Shown: piece by piece, positions 14,735-22,185 of the stretch
How the letters are laid out: each line of letters begins with the position of its first letter
Numbering within the stretch: position 1 is the first letter of the stretch
Origin: a virus
Strand: one strand, 5' to 3'
IMG/VR virus record: IMGVR_UViG_3300042502_000314
Location: 1-26,043 of that record
Length of the DNA: 26,043 nt
Notes under the pieces: model-generated
Seen by the model: only the letters and a program-made list of their open reading frames with translations
What the model was told of the DNA's origin: nothing
Database searches by the model: none
Program-made: the position numbers and the translations under genes

Positions 14735-16725
14735 CGCACCCGCCTTGCCTGCCGCGCTGCCATCTGGCCTTGCGCCATTGCCGCGCCAGCGCCCGCGATA
14801 GCCGGGGCGGTCGCCGCGATCTGGTCATTGACAAAGGCCGTCAGGTTGCCGCTGCGCGGGTCAACCCCGACCGTTACGTGAACCCGCCCGCCCAGGTTAT
14901 CATTGGAATGAATGCGCCCATGCCCCGGCGGGGTGAACAATTCAGGGCCGCGCTCGCCTACAAGATAAGAGCGCCCAGCATTGACTTGCCCGCCGTTTGC
15001 CCGCGAACCCGACACTGGCGCGTTAAGTCGGCCCTGAAGCCCCGAACCGAACGCGCCCAAGCTGCCAAGCTGCATGAAAATATCAAGCACGCCGCCAAGG
15101 ATGCCGAGGAAATCGCCGTTGCGGATCGAGTTCGTTAAACCTTGGAGGCTCGACGTAATCCGCTGCGACATTTGCGCAAAACTGTCGGCGACAGAAACGG
15201 TCGTGATCTTGGACTTGCCTTGCAGTTCCTCAAGGCTCTTGCCGATGTCATCATTCGCGGCGACAACACGCTTTGCAGCTTCAAGCGGGCCTTGCGTGAT
15301 AAGGTCGCGCGAAACATCGACCTCACCGCTAATGCCCAAAATCCGGCGGCGATCTTCCGCGATCTGTTCGGCAGTGCGCTTGCTGTTCGCGCTCACCATC
15401 TCCAGTTGGCTCATTTGGCGGCGTGTGGTGTTCTCGGGGTATAGCTGCTCCAAGAGGTCAGCCATTTCGTCCCGCGTGTCCCTGATGCCAGCACTAGCGC
15501 GGCCTGCCGAAGCGCCCACCTTATCAAGATTGGCGGAAATGGCGGGAAGCCCAGAGGGGGCATTGACCGCAGCAGCCCCCTTACCCATTGCAGCCAACTC
15601 GCCCGCAATGTTGATTGACGACAGGCTAAGAGGGCCAGAACCAAGGCCAATGGCATCGCGTGAGGCCGACGCCCTGGATGCACCGCCGACGCGCTCGATC
15701 AAAGATGCCACAGTAGCAAGCGGATTAATTAGCAGGCGAGCGCGCTCATAAAGCCAGCTCATGCGCTCACCAGTGAGGCCAGTCGCATTAGACAGAACGT
15801 AGAATGCTGCACCACTGCTTTTCAGCCAACCACCAAGGATTCGCAGACCCTGAACAAAGTCTTGTGTGCTTTGCGCTGTCACATTGATGGTCTGCGCCGC
15901 ATTCGCCATCATCGTAATGAGTTCGGCGGTCACAGTGATGAGCGGGGTCAACTGCGGCAAGAGCTTCTGCCCAACCGCAACCTGCAATTCCTCGACCGCC
16001 GCATTCATGGTCTTGATCTGGTTTGCCGTGCTGCCGCTGGTGCGCTCAACATCGCCTTGAGCAAGGGCAAGCTGCTCTTGGATAATCGCAGCGCGGGCGA
16101 CGATCTTTTCCTGATCGGTCAGCACACCGTTGACACCAGCAAGACCCAACTCAGCGGCCTTCGCTTGCACTGCCGCTTCATTCAAGAACACGCCCACAGC
16201 GCGCAAAGGCTCAGCCTCACCGACCAGACCGGCAAACAGCTTTTGCTGCGCGACTTCGTTTGACAGGTTCTTGAAGCTGGCGAGGTCTTGCGTAAGAACC
16301 GCAAACTGCTTGGACATTTCCGCAGCCTGCGCGGGATCGAGCGCCTTGCCGAACAACTCCTGAAACGCCAGCGTGCCGCGCATAATCTCTTGCGTCGAGC
16401 GGCCTAGCGCGTTGCCGGTTTCTTCGGCCCACTTGCGAACATCGCCAGCCATGTTGCCGAACACAACATTGAAGGCGCTGCCCATTTCCTCGGCGTCAAT
16501 CGCGGCTTGCACCGACTTCTTGCCAAAGTCGAAAATGACGTTGCCAATGCCAGCAGCTACCAGTGCCACACCTACCTTTTTGAACGCACTCGACATGCCA
16601 ACCGCTGCGCCGTCCACATCGTCAGCAGTGCGCTTGGCCTGCTTGCCGACGCGATCAAGTTCGCGCTCACCTTGCTTCAACCCGCGCGTGTCGGCGTCAA
16701 GAACGAGGCGCGCAAAGTCGGTCAT
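14731..16725 (-). CDS. Tail tape measure protein (664 aa)
   Basis: The N-terminus (MTDFARLVLDADTRGLKQGE) has a coiled-coil start and a hydrophobic segment (about 51-67). A central region has more hydrophobic stretches (for instance LLPQLTPLITVTAELITMM). The C-terminal part carries GGQVNAGRSYLVGERGPELF, a segment typical of tape measure proteins (about 578-597). Tape measures set tail length; by the usual rule of about 0.15 nm per residue, 664 residues would fit a tail near 100 nm. The start overlaps the stop of the frameshift ORF (TTATGA), as expected downstream of tail chaperones. It is the second-longest frame in the window. Confidence 0.95.
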   Translation of the reverse strand: MTDFARLVLDADTRGLKQGERELDRVGKQAKRTADDVDGAAVGMSSAFKKVGVALVAAGIGNVIFDFGKKSVQAAIDAEEMGSAFNVVFGNMAGDVRKWAEETGNALGRSTQEIMRGTLAFQELFGKALDPAQAAEMSKQFAVLTQDLASFKNLSNEVAQQKLFAGLVGEAEPLRAVGVFLNEAAVQAKAAELGLAGVNGVLTDQEKIVARAAIIQEQLALAQGDVERTSGSTANQIKTMNAAVEELQVAVGQKLLPQLTPLITVTAELITMMANAAQTINVTAQSTQDFVQGLRILGGWLKSSGAAFYVLSNATGLTGERMSWLYERARLLINPLATVASLIERVGGASRASASRDAIGLGSGPLSLSSINIAGELAAMGKGAAAVNAPSGLPAISANLDKVGASAGRASAGIRDTRDEMADLLEQLYPENTTRRQMSQLEMVSANSKRTAEQIAEDRRRILGISGEVDVSRDLITQGPLEAAKRVVAANDDIGKSLEELQGKSKITTVSVADSFAQMSQRITSSLQGLTNSIRNGDFLGILGGVLDIFMQLGSLGAFGSGLQGRLNAPVSGSRANGGQVNAGRSYLVGERGPELFTPPGHGRIHSNDNLGGRVHVTVGVDPRSGNLTAFVNDQIAATAPAIAGAGAAMAQGQMAARQARRVR

Positions 16726-17069
16726 AAATCGCGCTCCATAGGTGACTTGCGCAAGGGGTTGCGATCAGCAACTTCCACGCAATAGGCTCGGGACATATCG
16801 GCGAGACAGGACGCCTCGCAGGGTGCCAGATCGGCTTGTGTGAGGCGGTTGAATGCCTCAATTTCGGCCCACTCAAGCGGGGCAGCGCCTGCCATGCTGT
16901 CACTGGCATATCCAAGCGCCTGCCATAGATCGGCCAGACGTTCGGTTTCTGGCAGTTCAGGCAGAGTTTCGCCAAACAGGGCAAGGCGGTTTTCTTCTTG
17001 CCCCTCGGGCTTCGCATAAAGCCACCCGACCTGCGCAGCGAAGGTTACGAGGCGCTGTCGGCTTCGGTA
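16722..17069 (-). CDS. Tail assembly chaperone, downstream frame, probably made by -1 frameshift
   Basis: In the -1 frame relative to the upstream chaperone, the reading frame is open from 17162 down to a TGA at 16724-16722. From the TAC at 17069 it encodes about 115 residues, including VGWLYAKPEGQEENRLALFG and WQALGYASDSMAG. No ATG, GTG or TTG lies in this frame upstream of 16888, so it is unlikely to start on its own. Position between the tail tube/chaperone and tape measure, and the ATGA link to the tape measure, match the lambda G/GT arrangement. The fusion would have about 252 residues if slippage happens at 17068-17075. Those bounds are inferred; the frame itself is seen. Confidence 0.75.
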   Translation of the reverse strand, partial: YRSRQRLVTFAAQVGWLYAKPEGQEENRLALFGETLPELPETERLADLWQALGYASDSMAGAAPLEWAEIEAFNRLTQADLAPCEASCLADMSRAYCVEVADRNPLRKSPMERDL

Positions 17070-17479
17070 AAAAGGCGGTGTTCTTCCGCAATTGCTGAAT
17101 TGACCTGCCCGAAGAACAGCGTGCCGGGGCCGCAGACTTTCAGGATGTTTTCGGCGGTCAGTTCAAGCGCAACACCGTCCCATTCAATGCCATCCCATTC
17201 GGCGACAGATGCCACCACCAGCGCGGCCATGGCCTGCTCTAGTTCGTCCTGAAACTTGGCAAGAACACCGTCTGCATCGCGGTCGCTGGTGCGTGCCATG
17301 CGCTCGCCCTTAAGCGCCTGCACACGCTCCACGCGCCGGAATGCGTCCATTACACCTTTAGCGCCCATGCCCTTGATGCGCAGCTTCGGGCTTTCGCCTT
17401 CAGGAATGCGCGGATGGCGCAAGGTGACCCACGAACCACGCTCAGACGCGGCTCGCAGGTCAAGCTTTGCAAAGTCCAT
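17045..17479 (-). CDS. Tail assembly chaperone (lambda G-like, upstream frame, 144 aa)
   Basis: This acidic, helical protein begins MDFAKLDLRAASERGSW, has an E/D-rich middle (RDADGVLAKFQDELEQAM, AEWDGIEWDGVALELTAE) and ends EADSAS. It lies between the tail tube gene and the tape measure, the position of gpG-type chaperones that coat the tape measure before tube assembly. It starts as TAATG on the tube gene's stop. The frame ends at a TAA at 17045 while a second frame stays open past it. Confidence 0.85.
   Translation of the reverse strand: MDFAKLDLRAASERGSWVTLRHPRIPEGESPKLRIKGMGAKGVMDAFRRVERVQALKGERMARTSDRDADGVLAKFQDELEQAMAALVVASVAEWDGIEWDGVALELTAENILKVCGPGTLFFGQVNSAIAEEHRLFTEADSAS
17068..17075 (-). 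other. Candidate -1 frameshift site
   Basis: On the minus strand the site reads CCTTTTTA with zero-frame codons CTT and TTT; slipping back by one base leaves full pairing for TTT and partial pairing for CTT. It is not a canonical X-XXY-YYZ heptamer, and GGC-CCC upstream is another weak candidate. It lies eight codons before the zero-frame stop, within the window 17045-17162 where both frames are open. Confidence 0.4.
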
Positions 17480-17958
17480 TACGGGAACGTCGCGTCAACA
17501 GTGGGCGAGTTCTGCTTGAAATTGACGCTGAACCCCTCGAACGAAGTGTCGTCCCCCTGCACTTCGACATAGCTGTGGAAGTAGCCTGTCGCATATTGCA
17601 GTTCATTGCCTGCTGCCGGCGCGCCGTCAGTGCCGGTTCCCCGCGTGATGCGGATCGAGCCGATAGCCGCAACCCCACCAGCATTTGCCAAAGTGCGGAC
17701 AGATGCCTGACCGGCATCGGAGGTCACAATGCGGAAGGTCGCCGTGCTGTCGTTCCCAGCCCCGGCACCTTTCACGCCGCGAGTGATCCCAGTCTGAAGG
17801 TCTGGCACATCAATGTTAGCGTGCGAAAAGCCGATCTGCGGAAGGGTCTGAACCCCATTGACCTTAGTCCAGGTCAGGGCCGCAAAGCCCGCTGCATTTT
17901 CAGTTGCCGGGGCTGCGGGAGCAACCCAGAAGGTTTTGCCAATGTGGGAACGGCTCAT
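17479..17958 (-). CDS. Major tail (tube) protein (159 aa)
   Basis: The protein begins MSRSHIGKTFWVAPAAPAT, has a beta-rich middle (VNGVQTLPQIGFSHANIDV, ATFRIVTSDAGQASV) and ends with FEGFSVNFKQNSPTVDATFP. Residues 100-145, with a GTGTDGAPAAGNELQYATGY loop and GDDTSFEG, fit tail tube proteins, which are small and beta-sandwich. It directly precedes the chaperone pair and the tape measure. The start overlaps the stop of the 46-residue gene as ATGA. Confidence 0.88.
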   Translation of the reverse strand: MSRSHIGKTFWVAPAAPATENAAGFAALTWTKVNGVQTLPQIGFSHANIDVPDLQTGITRGVKGAGAGNDSTATFRIVTSDAGQASVRTLANAGGVAAIGSIRITRGTGTDGAPAAGNELQYATGYFHSYVEVQGDDTSFEGFSVNFKQNSPTVDATFP

Positions 17959-18095
17959 TTCTTGGTTTCCTTGTCAGTGGTTTCTGAGAGAGCGGGATCG
18001 GCAACCCATCCGGCTGCTTCCCAAGTCGCCTGATCTTCAGGCAGCACGTGAGCCTCCCCGAGCGGGAAGGACTTGTTCGTCATCCGAACTTTCAT
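17955..18095 (-). CDS. Small hypothetical protein (46 aa)
   Basis: The frame from the ATG at 18095 to the TGA at 17957-17955 encodes MKVRMTNKSFPLGEAHVLPE, then DQATWEAAGWVADPALSETT and DKETKK. It lies two bases after the tail terminator stop and overlaps the tube start as ATGA, so it belongs to the operon. No domain is recognised; a tail accessory role is a guess from position. Confidence 0.75.
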   Translation of the reverse strand: MKVRMTNKSFPLGEAHVLPEDQATWEAAGWVADPALSETTDKETKK

Positions 18096-18097
18096 GG

Positions 18098-18487
18098 TCA
18101 CTCCGTTATGTAGAAGATGCGCACCGGCTTGCGGAAATAGGCTCCGTCCTGAAACGGAGTGCCGGGAGAGGCGGGCGCGTAGAACACCAGCTTACCGGCC
18201 CCTGCGGTCAATCTGAGAGCCTTCGGGAACCTGTCGGCAATCTGCGCCGCCAATGCGTTCGCTTCGTTCGCAAAGCCCCCTGAGCGCGTCACAACGGTCA
18301 GCAGGACAATCCCAGTTTGGATGGGGCCATTTGCGTCAATCGTATCATCGAACCGCTCGCCGGGGACATGGCGGAACTCGATGTATGTGCCGCTCGGCGT
18401 AAAGTCGTCATTCGGCCATGCAATCGGGGTTGAACCCATGCCTGCGAGGTGCTGGCCGATGGCCTGCTCGATGTCGTTTTCGTTCAT
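18098..18487 (-). CDS. Tail terminator-like protein, DUF4128-like (129 aa)
   Basis: The protein begins MNENDIEQAIGQHLAGMGS, has a PIAWPNDDFTPSGTYIEFRH segment (residues about 21-40) and a GIVLLTVVTRSGGFANEANA segment. It matches DUF4128/tail terminator proteins, which stop tail tube growth and join head and tail. The ATG at 18487 overlaps the preceding stop (ATGA). A longer frame starting at 18526 reads through the preceding gene and is unlikely to be used. Confidence 0.85.
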   Translation of the reverse strand: MNENDIEQAIGQHLAGMGSTPIAWPNDDFTPSGTYIEFRHVPGERFDDTIDANGPIQTGIVLLTVVTRSGGFANEANALAAQIADRFPKALRLTAGAGKLVFYAPASPGTPFQDGAYFRKPVRIFYITE

Positions 18488-18882
18488 CGCACCCTCGCCG
18501 CATTTTGAGCCACAAGACGCGACCACTGTTGCGCAGCCTTATCGCGCCACAACCCGCCGCCTTGGCCGACGCCGACCATGTAGTGACGCGGAATTGCGTA
18601 TTCGGCAGTCCACGCCACTTGGAACGGGTCGCCAAGTTGCAGGGCGCTCAGGCCAAGCACGTAGCTATCGCCGCCCTCGGCAACCTGTGCGCCTCGCAAT
18701 TCAGTCACCAAGCTGTTGCGCAGAAAGCCGGTATCGACCGGCATATCCCCGCCATCGGCAACCGTGCGCTGTGCAATCCGCACCGTATCCTGAATTGACT
18801 GCCGTGCGACCTTGAGCATCTGATCGGCGGTCTTGTCGGCGAACTTGGAAACGTCCGCGACAAACTTGCGGTTGTCAGCCAC
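18484..18882 (-). CDS. Head-tail connector / tail completion protein, HK97 gp10-like (132 aa)
   Basis: The N-terminus (MADNRKFVADVSKFADKTAD) is helical and followed by VARQSIQDTVRIAQRTVADG and the VDTGFLRNSLV motif (about 51-61), which is usual for HK97 gp10-like proteins. These sit in the neck and prepare the head for tail joining. The C-terminal half has RHYMVGVGQGGGLWRDKAAQ. It overlaps the Mu F-like gene by eight bases. Confidence 0.85.
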   Translation of the reverse strand: MADNRKFVADVSKFADKTADQMLKVARQSIQDTVRIAQRTVADGGDMPVDTGFLRNSLVTELRGAQVAEGGDSYVLGLSALQLGDPFQVAWTAEYAIPRHYMVGVGQGGGLWRDKAAQQWSRLVAQNAARVR

Positions 18883-19882
18883 GGAGCCAATCCACTACGT
18901 ATTCGTCATAGCACCGGCAGTTGATCGTTTGATCTGCCGAAGCCCCTAGCGATGTGTCGCCGGGGTAAAGCATCCGCGAGCCATCGGGCAGGGTGAATGG
19001 CGTTTGCATGCCATCAACCTCTTGCCCGCTAACCTGCGCATGGTCAGGCCGTGTGCGGCTGTCCATTGTCGCGTTCCAAACCCGCTTAACCGCGTCCTGC
19101 GCAATCGCGCCCGCTTCGATGCCCTGTTGCATCCCCTCACGCCGCCCTGCGCGTAGGGCTGTGATGCTTTCCGTCCGGGCGATGGTCTCAGCCCTATGCT
19201 TCAGCATCCGGTCACTGTAGCGGGCTGCAATCCGGTCTATATCGGCCTGTGCCAGCGGCCTGCCGTCCTTAATCGCCTTGCGCACCAGCGGGTCAAACCT
19301 GCGATCCCGTAGCTTGCGGCTGAAATACCCCGCGTCCAGCGTTTCTAATTCGGCCCGCGCGTTGGCCAGGTATCCCACTTGAGGCCGCGACAGGCCGATG
19401 AAGCCGCCTTGCCGCACGTTACCCGGCCCGATTGGCCCCGCGATCTGCACCGCAATCTTGCGCGGGTTAATCCCTGCGGCCAGTTGCGTGCCGATAGTCT
19501 CGCGCAGCATGTCCAACTGCTCATTGACGATACCCGTCACAAGCCCGCCTACATGGCTGCGCGCCCACGCCTCGGCGCGGGTCGCTCGACCATCAAAACC
19601 GAACGACACGGCGAAAGCCGGGGCTGCGGCTGATACCGTCTGCCCGCCCGCAACATATGCGCTAGTGATTGACTGATCGAACGGAAACAAATCAGCACGG
19701 GTCATGCCCGCGATGTTTATGGCACGGTTAAAGTCCCGCGCCTCGATTGCTGCAACCAATTCGGCCAAATTGATGCTGCCTGCCTTGCTGCGGATCGCAT
19801 CAAGAAATGCGCGCTCGATCTGTCCATCATATTCCTTGAGCAGCGCCGCCAGTCTGTTTTGCAGGCGGCGGCGGTTGCCCAT
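18875..19882 (-). CDS. Phage head morphogenesis protein, Mu F-like (335 aa)
   Basis: The C-terminal part contains TRPDHAQVSGQEVDGM and then LPDGSRMLYPGD, with INCRC near the end, the signature of the Mu F/SPP1 gp7 head morphogenesis family. The N-terminal half is helical (LKEYDGQIERAFLDAI; ARDFNRAINIAGMTRADLF). In other phages these proteins help head assembly or DNA ejection and are packaged in few copies. Here the gene is placed between connector proteins rather than next to the portal, which is less usual. It starts three bases after the upstream stop. Confidence 0.85.
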   Translation of the reverse strand: MGNRRRLQNRLAALLKEYDGQIERAFLDAIRSKAGSINLAELVAAIEARDFNRAINIAGMTRADLFPFDQSITSAYVAGGQTVSAAAPAFAVSFGFDGRATRAEAWARSHVGGLVTGIVNEQLDMLRETIGTQLAAGINPRKIAVQIAGPIGPGNVRQGGFIGLSRPQVGYLANARAELETLDAGYFSRKLRDRRFDPLVRKAIKDGRPLAQADIDRIAARYSDRMLKHRAETIARTESITALRAGRREGMQQGIEAGAIAQDAVKRVWNATMDSRTRPDHAQVSGQEVDGMQTPFTLPDGSRMLYPGDTSLGASADQTINCRCYDEYVVDWLRG

Positions 19883-19884
19883 GC

Positions 19885-20256
19885 TTAGACCCTACATTGC
19901 GCGAAATAATAAAGCGGCACCCCGCTAGGCCCGGTCTCCCGAACGCTGATGATGCGATAAACCGTGCCGAGGATATTCAACGTGCCAGAGGTGCTGGGCT
20001 TTGGCCCCGTAGCCGCCAGCATCACGCGCCGGTCGCCTTGCTGGATCAAAGTCCCGTCAATCATCGTCTGCGGAAAGTCGCTTACAATCGCGGGCAACTC
20101 GTATTCGGTAGGCTCGCCATAATACCCCGTATCCCACGGTGTCGCAGGGTTGTCGGGCTTTTCGATCAGCGTGACAATGAACTCGCCCGTTCCCACATCG
20201 CGGGCAACGTCGCTAAGTGCCTGTGCGACTTCCGCCGCGATAGATGCGCCGCTCAT
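19885..20256 (-). CDS. Head closure / head-tail stopper-like protein (123 aa)
   Basis: The protein is beta-rich with PSTSGTLNILGTVYRIISVR and GPSGVPLYYFAQCRV near the end. The order (charged start, QQGDRRVMLAATG, then a closing strand pair) resembles stopper proteins of the neck. It lies between a connector-region gene and the Mu F-like gene, and starts as ATGA on the preceding stop. The family assignment rests mainly on position and fold impression. Confidence 0.7.
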   Translation of the reverse strand: MSGASIAAEVAQALSDVARDVGTGEFIVTLIEKPDNPATPWDTGYYGEPTEYELPAIVSDFPQTMIDGTLIQQGDRRVMLAATGPKPSTSGTLNILGTVYRIISVRETGPSGVPLYYFAQCRV

Positions 20257-20537
20257 TCAAAGCGGCTCGCCATCAGATCGGTCATTTCCTTTTGAGCCAT
20301 GACAAGCGCCCCCAGCAATGAATAAGGGCCGGCCATCCCGGCAATCGTGTAACTGCCGAGATTGTCGCCGTGCAGCCTTGCACAAACAATGCCGGTAATC
20401 TCGCCCGCCTCTGCCATTTCCAGCATTTCGCGGAGCGCCTTGATGCAACCCTCGTTCGGCGTGAAGGTATTCACCTCGCCGCCGCGAAGGCTCACCACAC
20501 TAGGCACGGAGGAGGAACCGGGTGTTTCCTGTGTCAT
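20253..20537 (-). CDS. Conserved phage hypothetical protein (94 aa)
   Basis: The protein begins MTQETPGSSSVPSVVSL and then has EMAEAGEITGIVCARLHGDN and AGPYSLLGALVMAQKEMTDL. The GExxGxxxA...LLGALxxAxxxM layout appears in small phage proteins of unknown role. The ATG at 20537 overlaps the upstream connector gene by 38 bases; TTG at 20543 is an alternative. It sits among neck genes but does not resemble a structural protein. Confidence 0.7.
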   Translation of the reverse strand: MTQETPGSSSVPSVVSLRGGEVNTFTPNEGCIKALREMLEMAEAGEITGIVCARLHGDNLGSYTIAGMAGPYSLLGALVMAQKEMTDLMASRFE

Positions 20538-20955
20538 TAACAAATGGCTTTAGCAGATCAGCGGCCATCATAACAACCGCTCGCTGCGCATCCGCGCCCG
20601 TCTGTCCCATGACAGTCCATGACAGTTCGCCCACGCGGGTCAGAACCTTTTGCTGTCCTGGCACAACCGTGGGCTGCAACCCGCCGGGGGTCGCTTCCTC
20701 ATAGCGTGCTAGAATAGCCTGCGCCGACTTCACATCGGCAGGAATTGTGCCACCCAGCGTAGGGAACGGATAGTCCGACTTCCACGTAAGCGACTTGAGA
20801 TAGAGAAACGCACGCCGAAGCGCCGCCTCCCTTAGAACGTCCGTGCCATCGAGCGCAGCACCAAACAGATCGGTTTGCGTGTCGGCATATTCGACAAGCG
20901 TGACGAAGCTATCCGCCCCCGCGATGCCGGTGCCGTTCTCGATGGTGAGCGCCAT
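20500..20955 (-). CDS. DnaT-like / head-tail adaptor-region protein (151 aa)
   Basis: The sequence has GIAGADSFVTLVEYADTQTD near the start and LREAALRRAFLYLKSLTWKS (about 41-60), followed by PADVKSAQAILARYEEATPG. This is the pattern of proteins annotated as DnaT-like single-stranded-DNA-binding in phages, which in structural operons act more plausibly as the head-tail adaptor (gp6-like). The start overlaps the preceding stop as TGATG. Confidence 0.78.
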   Translation of the reverse strand: MALTIENGTGIAGADSFVTLVEYADTQTDLFGAALDGTDVLREAALRRAFLYLKSLTWKSDYPFPTLGGTIPADVKSAQAILARYEEATPGGLQPTVVPGQQKVLTRVGELSWTVMGQTGADAQRAVVMMAADLLKPFVNDTGNTRFLLRA

Positions 20956-21146
20956 CAGTCAGCCTTTCTTGGGCGACCGCGCCGCTTCACCGGGGCTTCG
21001 GCTTGGGTTTCGGTTTCTTCGGCTTGTAGGCCATCGGGTGCATTCCAATCCGCAGGCTTGAACGCCGCGTCGATGATCTTAAACCCCTGCGCGCGCAATT
21101 CCGCCTTGCGCTCGGGGCTAACGGGGTGAGGTTCGTAATGGATCAT
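20955..21146 (-). CDS. Small protein with C-terminal AT-hook (63 aa)
   Basis: The N-terminal half reads MIHYEPHPVSPERKAELRAQ, followed by GFKIIDAAFKPADWNAPDG and an acidic stretch (EETETQAEA). The C-terminus has KRRGRPRK, an AT-hook that can bind the minor groove of AT-rich DNA. It lies between the capsid and the adaptor gene. AGGGGTG precedes the ATG at 21146. Function is unknown; similar short proteins in other phage head operons also end in RGRPR(K), from general knowledge. Confidence 0.78.
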   Translation of the reverse strand: MIHYEPHPVSPERKAELRAQGFKIIDAAFKPADWNAPDGLQAEETETQAEAPVKRRGRPRKAD

Positions 21147-21168
21147 AATTCACCCCTTCAGGCGAAAG

Positions 21169-21190
21169 GGGGAGGGCCGAAACCCTCCCC
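21169..21190 (-). terminator. GC-rich hairpin after the capsid gene
   Basis: An 8-bp perfect stem (GGGGAGGG / CCCTCCCC) with a six-base loop begins seven bases after the capsid stop. On the minus strand it is followed only by CTTTCG, so it lacks a full U-tract. It could be a partial terminator or a 3' end protecting the capsid mRNA. Confidence 0.55.
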
Positions 21191-21197
21191 GCAATCA

Positions 21198-22172
21198 TTA
21201 GCTACGGTCGCCCACAGCAGCCACACCAGCGGTGTGCTTGATGTCGGTTGCAGTCTTATCCCAGTTGGTGCCGGTCGCGAGTTCGGCGTCGGTCGGCGAC
21301 TTGCCGCCGTTCGTCTCATCCCACGAATAGCCCTTCAGGCCGAGGCCGAAGCTGTAATCAACCTGCATCGTGGTTTCGATGCGCTGCTGGCCGTTGTTGG
21401 TTTCGATGTTGCTGATAACGTCACCGCCATCGAACACAGTGGCAGCGCCGGTCGCCAGCGAAAGCACAGTGTCAGTCCCCGGCGAGCCAGCAGCCACAAG
21501 CGAAGGCGCATCGGTCACGATCACCGCCTTGTTCAGGATGTCCACGATGGTGACGCCCTGCGCAAGGAACAACTGACGGGCGTTGATCAGGTTCTGCCCG
21601 ATCAGCTTGTGATACATCGAACCCGTCATCACCTGCGCCACCAGATCGCCCGAACGGTCGCCGAACAGCGCGTGGCTGTCGTTCAGCGTGTTGTAGGTGA
21701 TCACGGCGTTGGTGCCAGCGGTGATGTCCACCGTGGTGGCAGCGCCCTGGTTGACGATGGCCGCACGAAGCGCCGCAATCGCGGTGTTCAGCTGGTCGCG
21801 CAGCATGGCTTCAGCGAAGTTGCGCGAAGCGACTTCGATGCCTTCGGTGGTCGGCTTGTTCAGCCAAGTCAACTGCGAGGGCTCATAGCGGATGGGGCCG
21901 AAGCCGCCGCCAACCTTTACAGACGAATTGCGAAGCTGGGTCAGGTCAGTCGCTGCTGCCGAAGACTGTGCAGCGTAACGGTCAACGCGGCGCTGAGCAG
22001 TGTGGATGGCAGCGAAGAACGATTCCTGAAGGAAGTCGCCGTCGAAGCCGCTGGTGGTCAGCGTGATCGAACCTGCCGAGGCAGCGTTGAACTTGTCAAC
22101 CATCTGGCCAAGCGTTTCGATGGTGGCAGGCATGATGTATTCATTGAATACCTGCATCTGGGAGAGAGACAT
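21198..22172 (-). CDS. Major capsid protein (324 aa)
   Basis: The protein begins MSLSQMQVFNEYIMPATIET, has AAQSSAAATDLTQLRNSSV and a middle part with helical and beta segments (LNDSHALFGDRSGDLVAQVM; DAPSLVAAGSPGTDTVLSLA), then NGQQRIETTMQVDYSFGLGL near the end. Length, order after the coiled-coil scaffold and a strong ribosome binding site (AAAAGGATC upstream of 22172) fit the major capsid protein. An HK97-like fold is expected for tailed phages and is inferred here. A hairpin follows the stop. Confidence 0.88.
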   Translation of the reverse strand: MSLSQMQVFNEYIMPATIETLGQMVDKFNAASAGSITLTTSGFDGDFLQESFFAAIHTAQRRVDRYAAQSSAAATDLTQLRNSSVKVGGGFGPIRYEPSQLTWLNKPTTEGIEVASRNFAEAMLRDQLNTAIAALRAAIVNQGAATTVDITAGTNAVITYNTLNDSHALFGDRSGDLVAQVMTGSMYHKLIGQNLINARQLFLAQGVTIVDILNKAVIVTDAPSLVAAGSPGTDTVLSLATGAATVFDGGDVISNIETNNGQQRIETTMQVDYSFGLGLKGYSWDETNGGKSPTDAELATGTNWDKTATDIKHTAGVAAVGDRS

Positions 22173-22185
22173 AATTCAGATCCTT

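Noticed and set aside
16697-17017. 106-residue minus-strand frame starting at 17017
   Set aside because: It is in a third frame over the chaperone extension. The -1 frame gives balanced protein with an ATGA link to the tape measure, while this one is Arg/Pro/Cys-rich and overruns the tape measure start.
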